Shown: in pieces, positions 59,040-64,000 of the stretch
How positions within the stretch are numbered: the first letter of the stretch is position 1
How the letters are laid out: the number at the start of each line of letters is the position of its first letter
DNA from: Brasenia schreberi
Lineage: Eukaryota > Streptophyta > Magnoliopsida > Nymphaeales > Cabombaceae
NCBI GenBank assembly: GCA_036023115.1
Contig: JAYKKT010000080.1
Span: 11,153,501-11,217,500, forward strand
Length of the DNA: 64,000 nucleotides
Reading direction: 5' to 3'
Notes under the pieces: generated by a model
Seen by the model: only the letters and a program-made list of their open reading frames with translations
What the model was told of the DNA's origin: nothing
The model's database searches: none
Translations under genes and position numbers: made by a program

Positions 59040-60003
59040 AACTAGAACCTGTCCAACCGATTTTGAAACCGTGACCAGAATCGAAAACCTCACCATACCA
59101 TAATATTGTTTATCTATCTCATGCACACGCATATACATACATGATCTTTATGTCATTTATTCTGTCCATTCATTTATTTTATAATATAAAATATAGGTGT
59201 GTGTTGTTGTGCATTTAGCTTTTAACAGTAAATATCATCTCTATGCTCAAAAACTGTGAAATGAATTTGTCGAGAATGTTTAAAAACAGACATTTTCAGC
59301 TTATAAATCTCTTATGTTATCTACACATCAAGAAAAAATACAGGTAGCTAAATTCCATGTCTTTTTGTCACTGCTCTAATTTGTAGCAAATTTTCTAAAG
59401 AACAGATGAAACCAGAGTCACAAATCTCATTTGTATATATATAAAGGTTGTAATCGTTGTTCAATCTATCATTTCATCCATCAGCCGCCGCCATTGCTAC
59501 CTCAACTAATCTTTCACTATTTAAAACTGTCCTCCATCATTCAAAACAACCATTACCATCACTTAAAAACTATTTCTATAAGCATATATATGTATATATA
59601 TATGGAGAGAGAGAGCGAGGTTTTTCTTAGGCGTTGGTTTGTACATTTTTCCAATTATGCCTCAACCTCGACTTAATGCTAGAAATGCAAAAGCATAATT
59701 TGGGCTTTGTCGTGGCCGATTTGGGTCCAGTTGAATTGAACGAAAAGGAATAGTGACGTCTCTGTCTTACGTATTTTGTGCGAAGGCGGGCTGCGAAAGC
59801 TACATCAGTTTGACGCGCCTTCGTTTTCACACATAGGCCTTGTTAGCTAGGCCTCACTCGCCCGACCGTTCACTTAAACCAAGACTGGGGGCCGCTACTG
59901 ATTCTGTTCCAACTAACTCGTTCACATGGGTTCAATAGTTAGTGTTCACAGAACAGATTCCAACCAGCTGCTCGACCCTTTTCTTTTATTAGTTCGATTA
60001 TAT
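59040..60003. other. Intergenic DNA without recognisable genes
   Basis: Short AT runs near 59,430 and 59,585 and a GA run near 59,605 are the only structure seen. Confidence 0.55.
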
Positions 60004-63000
60004 ACAACAACAACAACTAAGCCTTTTCCCATACTAGACGGGGTCGGCTACATGGATTCTATGTTTCCACAAATCCCTATCGTGTGCCATGTTAGCAGTT
60101 AACTCCCAATAAGCTTAGATCATTCTTTATTGTTCTTTCCAACACTTTTATGGTCGTCCTCTACCTCTTTTCATACTTTCCAAATTTAGTTTTTATAACC
60201 TTCTTAGAGGTTCTTCTTTTGATCTTCTTTCTATATGTCCAAACCATCTTAAACGATGTTCTCTCATTTTGTCCTCTATTGGTGCCACTCCTAATTTGTT
60301 TCTAATAACCTCATTATGTATACGGTCTTTTCTTGTATGACCACTCATCCATCTCAACATCTTCATTTCTGTCACAGACATCTTTTGTACATGTTGATGA
60401 TTAACTGCCCAACACTCAGAACCATAAAACATGGCAGGCCTAATTGCAGCTCTATAATATTTACCTTTTAATTTTAATGGTATCTTCTTATCACAAAGAA
60501 TACCTGATGCTCCTCTCCATTTTAACCAACCAGCATTAATTCTATGTGTAACATCTCCATCAATTCTTCCATCACTTTGAAAAAATGACCCTAGGTATTT
60601 AGAACTTTCCATTTGGGGAATGCAATGTGTGCCAATTTTAATTTTTATGTCCTCTGAAGTAGCCAAATGATCAAACTTACATTCCATATATTTTGTCTTT
60701 GTTCTACTAAGTCAGAGGCCTTTGCTTTCTAATGTTTCTCTCCATAGTTCCAATTTTCTATTAACTTTTTCCTTAGACTCCTCCACTAATACAATGTCAT
60801 CTGCAAATAACATACACCAAGGTACTTCATCTTGAATATGTTTTGTTAACTCATCCATCACCATTATAAATAAGTATGGACTTAAAGTTGATCTTTGATG
60901 TAACCCAATATTAACTTCAAAGAAGTCTGTCGTTCCTTCATTAGTCCTCACACATGTTTTTGCACCATAATACATGTCTCTTATAAGGTTAATATATGTC
61001 AATGGGATACCTCTTTTTTCCAAAGTTCTCCAAAGAACCTCCCTCGGTACCCTATCATAAGCTTTTTCTAGATCAATAAATATCATGTGAATGTCTTTCT
61101 TTTTTGCTCTAAAATGTTCCATAAGACGTCTCAAAAGGTGAATCGCTTCAATAGTAGATCTGCCTGGCATGAATCCAAATTGGTTCTCTGTTGTACTTGA
61201 TACTTGTCTTAACCTACGTTCGATAGTTCTTTCTCATAATTTCATAGTATGGCTCATTAACTTAATACCTCGATAATTCGCATAATTTTGAATGTCTCCC
61301 TTGTTCTTATATATGGGTATAAGTGTACTTGCTCTCCATTCCTTGGGCATCTTTTGATTTTTCTATATTTCATTAAATAATCTTGTGAGCCAAGTTATTC
61401 CTATTTCTCCTAGTATTTTCCAAACTTCTATAGGAATATTATTTGGTCCTACCGATTTACCACCCTTCATAGGTTTAAGAGCCGCTTTGACTTCATCCTT
61501 TTGAATACATCGGTAGAAATTGTGGTTTATATACTTTTCTGATTTGGCTAACTCTCCTAAGCTAATACTAACATCTTTATTTTCATTAAAAAGATTATAA
61601 AAATAGTTTTTTCATCTATTTCTTATATTATCATTTGCCACTAGAATTTTTTTATCCTCGTCTTTTATACATCTAACATAATTAAGATCTTTAGTTTTCT
61701 TATCTCTAGCCCTAGCTATCCTAAAAATATCTCTTTCACCTTCTTTTGAGTTGAATTTTTTATATAAGTCATCCCAAATCTTAGCTTTTGCTTCACTAAC
61801 GGCCTTTTTCGCTTCCTTCTTTGCTTTCTTATAAACTTCTAAAGTTTCACTAGTTTTCTTAGCATAATGTAATTTGTAACATGCCCTCTTTACCTTGATT
61901 TTATTTTGTACTACTTCACTCCACCACCAAGCTTCTTTTTGTGCCGGTACACCTCCCTTAGATACACTTAACACATCTTTCGCCACTTTCCTAATATGTA
62001 TAGCCATATGTTCCACATATCACAGGGTGTGCCAACATAATTCCAAACATCTCCTTGAAGGACTTTTTGTTTAAATATATCTTCTTTCTCGCTTTTGAGG
62101 TTCCACCATTTAGTCCGAATAGCTCGATGCACTCTTTTCTTCTTTATCCACTTTTTTATTTGTAAATCCACAACTAAAAGTAGATGTTGGGTGGTTAAGC
62201 TTTCTCCTGGAATTACCTTACAATCTTTACAACATGCTCTATCTTTTTTTTACAAATAAAGTAATCAATTTGTGTTTGTGATAAGCCACTCCTATAAGTA
62301 ATTAAATGTTCATCTCGTTTTTTGAAGATTATATTGACTATAAAGAGATCAAATGACATAGCAAAATTTAAAATCTCCCTACCTTCCTCGTTTATATCCC
62401 CAAAACCAAATTTTCCATGAATCCCTTGATATCCTAATGCCTCTTTACGGACATGTCCATTTAAATCTCCTCCTAAACAAATCATCTCCCTTTGTGGAAT
62501 CTTTTGAAACATCTTATCTAACTCTTTCCAAAAAACTGTCTTTATACTATCTTATAGTCCTACTTGGGGTGCGTAAGCACAAACTACATTCAAAACCTCT
62601 GCTCCTAACACTAATTTCAACGTCATGATTTGGTCACCATATCATTGTATGTCTACTACACTCTCCTTTAAATCTTTATTTATGATAATACAAACTTCGT
62701 TTCGAGCCTTTTCTTTACCTGAGTACCATAATTTAAAACCTTTATCCTCTATCTCCTTTGCTTTTTCTCCAACCCATTTTGTCTCTTGTAAACATAGAAT
62801 ATAAATCTTTCTCCGAATCATAGTATCTACCACCTCCATTAGCTTACCCGATAATGTTCCGATATTCCAAGAACCAATACGAATCTTATTATCTAGGACT
62901 AGCTTTCTTACCCCTTGCATCCGTCCATAATCAAAATGCGGAGACCCTCTATGAAATTTTTTTACTACATTCGGGCGGCAATGTAGCGGGACTAACTTCT

Positions 63001-63068
63001 TTACCCACACCCGTCCATGATGTGGGAACCCTCTCTATAATTGATTCACTAAATTTGGGCAAAAATGT
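60004..63068 (-). mobile_element. Long RTE-clade LINE, slightly 5'-truncated, degraded
   Basis: On the minus strand the element starts within the 5' region (equivalent to about 35,807 of the plus-strand copy, so about 190 bp are missing) and ends in the terminal block and TTG repeats at 60,004. Endonuclease pieces (S-W-N-I-G-T near 62,870; G-G-D-L-N-G-H near 62,465) and reverse transcriptase pieces ([10 protein letters not shown] near 61,065; F-A-D-D near 60,800) are present. The ORF is broken in several places, for example near 62,550, 61,610 and 61,240. No clear target duplication was found. It is about 3.07 kb. Confidence 0.92.
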
Positions 63069-64000
63069 TTGCTTCCTGTTTTGAATATGTTGAAATGTGA
63101 ATAATTACAGTTAAGTTAGTCTATAAGATATCTAACGTAATTAATTACAAAGCCACACTCCATCTTTTTTAATTTGCCTTTTTCTACACACCCCGCTGCT
63201 CTTTCCTCCCGACTCTCTTCTTTACGAAGGTTCTGAAAAGAAGGATACAATTGAATACTTTTAAAGTTAAGTATTAATAGGATAAGTTAGACAATAATGA
63301 TAACTGAGAACCGTTTTAGACTCAATTTTTGTTGGCTTTAGATTACAAAACAATTTCTCAAAAATTCTTTCCAAGAACCATCTTTTTTATAAGTGTAGAT
63401 GTGAAATTTTCACTCCAAGCCTATGTAGAGACTTGAAGCAATCATTTTAATTCTACTTCATGTGTGAGTATGCCAGCTAGTTTTTAAAAATTAGCAAAAG
63501 TGTGAATCTCACTTGGCGATTGTATCTAAGCATGATCTTTTCACTCTAGGTCTTCTTGAACCGATGCTCAAGGGTTAGCCTAAGCGCTTAAGGATTCTCA
63601 ACACTTGCTGCATTTGTAGCCTCATTTCCTTTATCGAATTTTGGGCTCCATTTGGTTTTCTGGGTGTGCTTTTTCTCTCTATCTACCCGAGATGATTTTT
63701 CACGGGATCAATATACCTTGGTCATTTGGCTTAAGGCCTCGAGTTTCCTTTCAAGTTGCCTTGCTCTTTGTCTCAAAGAGACAAGTTTTTCATCTCGAGT
63801 TTTAGAGGATTTCTTAAAGCTTTTGGAAAACCGATTTGAGAAATGTGATGAGGATTTTCTTGGCTTGTTTTCAAAGGAATCATCTGAACTTGACATTGTT
63901 TCAAAAATCAACTTGTACACAAGATTGGTATTAACACCAAAGTTTTAAAGGGTTGGAGTTTGAAAAATCACCTAGACTTGAAATCCTAGATGACTTGAGT
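63069..64000. other. Intergenic DNA; a short basic frame on the minus strand is unassigned
   Basis: No domain is recognised. The minus-strand frame at 63,708-63,920 encodes a Ser/Lys/Arg-rich peptide with a possible short coiled coil, which may be a remnant of a retroelement gag, but I cannot support a call. Confidence 0.4.

Noticed and set aside
63708..63920. Minus-strand basic peptide of 70 residues
   Set aside because: It could be a gag remnant, but no zinc knuckle or neighbouring retroelement sequence supports it.

Overview
The window is nuclear DNA from a flowering plant. It holds two recognisable intron-containing host genes, a large cluster of endogenous pararetrovirus (Caulimoviridae) DNA, degraded Ty1/copia retrotransposons, many RTE-clade LINE copies, tRNA-derived SINEs, foldback elements and AT/GT microsatellites. 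I cannot name the species. AT-rich intergenic DNA and old nested repeats suggest a moderately large genome.

Region 1 (1-23,566) is a rearranged array of one badnavirus-like pararetrovirus. Blocks A (1-1,318), B (1,318-6,416), C (6,414-15,664) and D (15,663-18,900) lie on the minus strand. Block E (18,897-23,566) is inverted on the plus strand. The joins show 2-4 bp of microhomology. Copies differ at only a few substitutions plus small, mostly homopolymer, indels. Block C is longer than one genome and sets the unit at about 6,445 bp: one control region (TATA, AATAAA, tRNA-iMet primer site), a small ORF2-like gene, and a polyprotein with movement protein, coat protein, CCHC knuckle, badnavirus-type second cysteine motif, aspartic protease, reverse transcriptase and RNase H. 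No badnavirus ORF1 is visible. One polyprotein frame of 1,568 codons is open. Blocks D and E form an inverted repeat with arms of about 3.24 kb.

Region 2 (23,567-33,600) is a graveyard of Ty1/copia fragments and RTE pieces nested in each other, including a 44-bp RTE tail flanked by a perfect 17-bp target-site duplication.

Region 3 (33,935-40,734) holds the last six exons of a plastid BASS2-type sodium/pyruvate cotransporter gene on the plus strand. A nearly full-length RTE sits in one of its introns. The 5' exons are not in the window; if the gene is intact, the pararetrovirus cluster and the copia graveyard lie inside or just before it.

Region 4 (40,735-54,438) is intergenic: a foldback element with 75-bp arms, a 5S rRNA-like sequence split by a SINE, further SINEs, two smaller foldback elements and microsatellites. 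Region 5 (54,439-58,335) is a two-exon LRR receptor-like pseudokinase gene like Arabidopsis At2g26730, with a truncated RTE in its intron. Arabidopsis BASS2 is At2g26900, so the two host genes look like conserved microsynteny. Region 6 (58,336-64,000) is intergenic and holds a second long, 5'-truncated RTE on the minus strand.
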